From the NCBI GenBank assembly GCA_944350065.1, contig CALVOD010000078.1:1-6464 (forward strand): a stretch of 6,464 nt of DNA, given 5' to 3'. Source of the stretch: an uncultured Clostridia bacterium. Lineage in GTDB: Bacteria; Bacillota; Clostridia; Christensenellales; DTU072. This document shows positions 6,266 to 6,464 of this stretch, piece by piece. Position 1 is the stretch's first letter, and each line of letters starts with the position of its first letter. Below the pieces are notes generated by a model that was not told the origin of the DNA, did no database searches, and worked only from the letters and a program-made list of their open reading frames with translations. The translations under genes were made by a program, and so were the position numbers.

Positions 6266-6464
6266 ATGACCAACAACAGTAAGATGTCCAACTGCGGCAG
6301 TCCGGACAAAAACTCCGCCGCTAACTCGACGCGCGCCAAGAATTCCGTAGCCGGTAAAGCGGGCGCAAGAATGGAAGCCGGCGCCGAAAGCAACCGCATC
6401 GGTTCCGCTGAGAACTGCACGAGCTCCGCACAGAATTGTTCGAGCTCCGCACAGAATTGTTCGA
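6266..6464 (+). CDS. Unrecognised Cys-heptad-repeat protein, N-terminal part (3' end outside window)
   Basis: Not recognised. The ATG at 6266 follows a perfect AGGAGG (6253-6258) at 7 bases, and 66 codons stay open to the window edge. The protein begins MTNNSKMSNCGSPDKN, has no signal peptide or membrane segment, and is built almost entirely of Ala, Ser, Asn, Gly, Lys, Arg and Cys with hardly any hydrophobic residues. From residue 48 it becomes a 7-residue repeat, A-[EQ]-N-C-[ST]-S-S, with Cys51, Cys58 and Cys65. The same A-x-N-[SC] tetrad appears degenerately earlier (A18-S21, A24-S27). Cys10 also follows Asn. It lies 55 bases after the M1 lipoprotein gene and may share its transcript; a TATAAT at 6212-6217 without a good -35 is a weak alternative promoter. 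It could be a metal- or thiol-binding repeat protein, a repetitive peptide precursor, or low-complexity filler. Coding is supported by the SD and codon-phased repeats; function is open. Confidence 0.72.
   Translation, partial: MTNNSKMSNCGSPDKNSAANSTRAKNSVAGKAGARMEAGAESNRIGSAENCTSSAQNCSSSAQNCS
6407..6464 (+). repeat. 21-bp in-frame tandem repeat encoding Cys heptads, cut by window end
   Basis: Three units start at 6407, 6428 and 6449 (the last incomplete at 16 bases). Units two and three are identical over all visible bases; the first differs at several positions but keeps the same residue pattern. Near-identity at DNA level points to recent unit duplication, so copy number may vary between strains. 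Confidence 0.85.

Noticed and set aside
6223..6420. A minus-strand frame opposite the Cys-repeat gene.
   Set aside because: No SD and no recognisable domain. The plus strand has an AGGAGG start and a codon-phased repeat that keeps residue pattern despite base changes.
6407..6464. Tandem repeats as the start of a CRISPR array.
   Set aside because: Units are 21 bp, directly abutting with no spacers, and in frame with a coding sequence.

Overview
The window looks like a chromosomal segment from a Gram-positive, Firmicutes-type anaerobe, probably an uncultured Clostridia or Christensenellales relative. This rests on strong GGAGG-type ribosome binding sites before most genes, a TrxB of the usual bacterial type, a YhbY/M20 gene pair, a lipoprotein M1 peptidase with a simple lipobox, and roughly balanced base composition with AT-rich promoters. 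No marker gene fixes the taxon, so this is inference.

Left part (1-916, + strand): the 3' end of an M20-family metallopeptidase gene is followed after 28 bases by a complete yhbY-type RNA-binding protein gene, probably in one transcript. This unit converges on a minus-strand pair: a CDF-family divalent metal exporter (957-2081) and, upstream of it, a THUMP/class I SAM-dependent rRNA methyltransferase (2174-3280). The CDF gene has its own near-consensus promoter in the 92-base gap. The methyltransferase has no Shine-Dalgarno sequence. Instead a perfect extended -10 (TGnTATAAT) lies exactly where it would start a leaderless mRNA at the GTG codon.

Middle (3281-4488): divergent from the methyltransferase is trxB (thioredoxin reductase), with a clean sigma-A-type promoter, a GC-only 5'UTR hairpin touching the SD, and a textbook intrinsic terminator. 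The 363-base gap that follows (4384-4746) holds the terminator and an unexplained set of nested inverted repeats (4531-4624) that can fold as a three-way junction.

Right part (4747-6464): an exported M1-family metallopeptidase lipoprotein with a full set of catalytic residues is followed, 55 bases later, by the start of an unrecognised gene that runs off the window. It encodes a small-residue-rich protein with Cys-containing 7-residue repeats (A-[EQ]-N-C-[ST]-S-S). Its perfect AGGAGG SD is fully paired inside a 7-bp hairpin. This gene is the most novel item in the window. The remaining genes are housekeeping or common accessory functions: RNA maturation, redox, metal homeostasis and peptide turnover.
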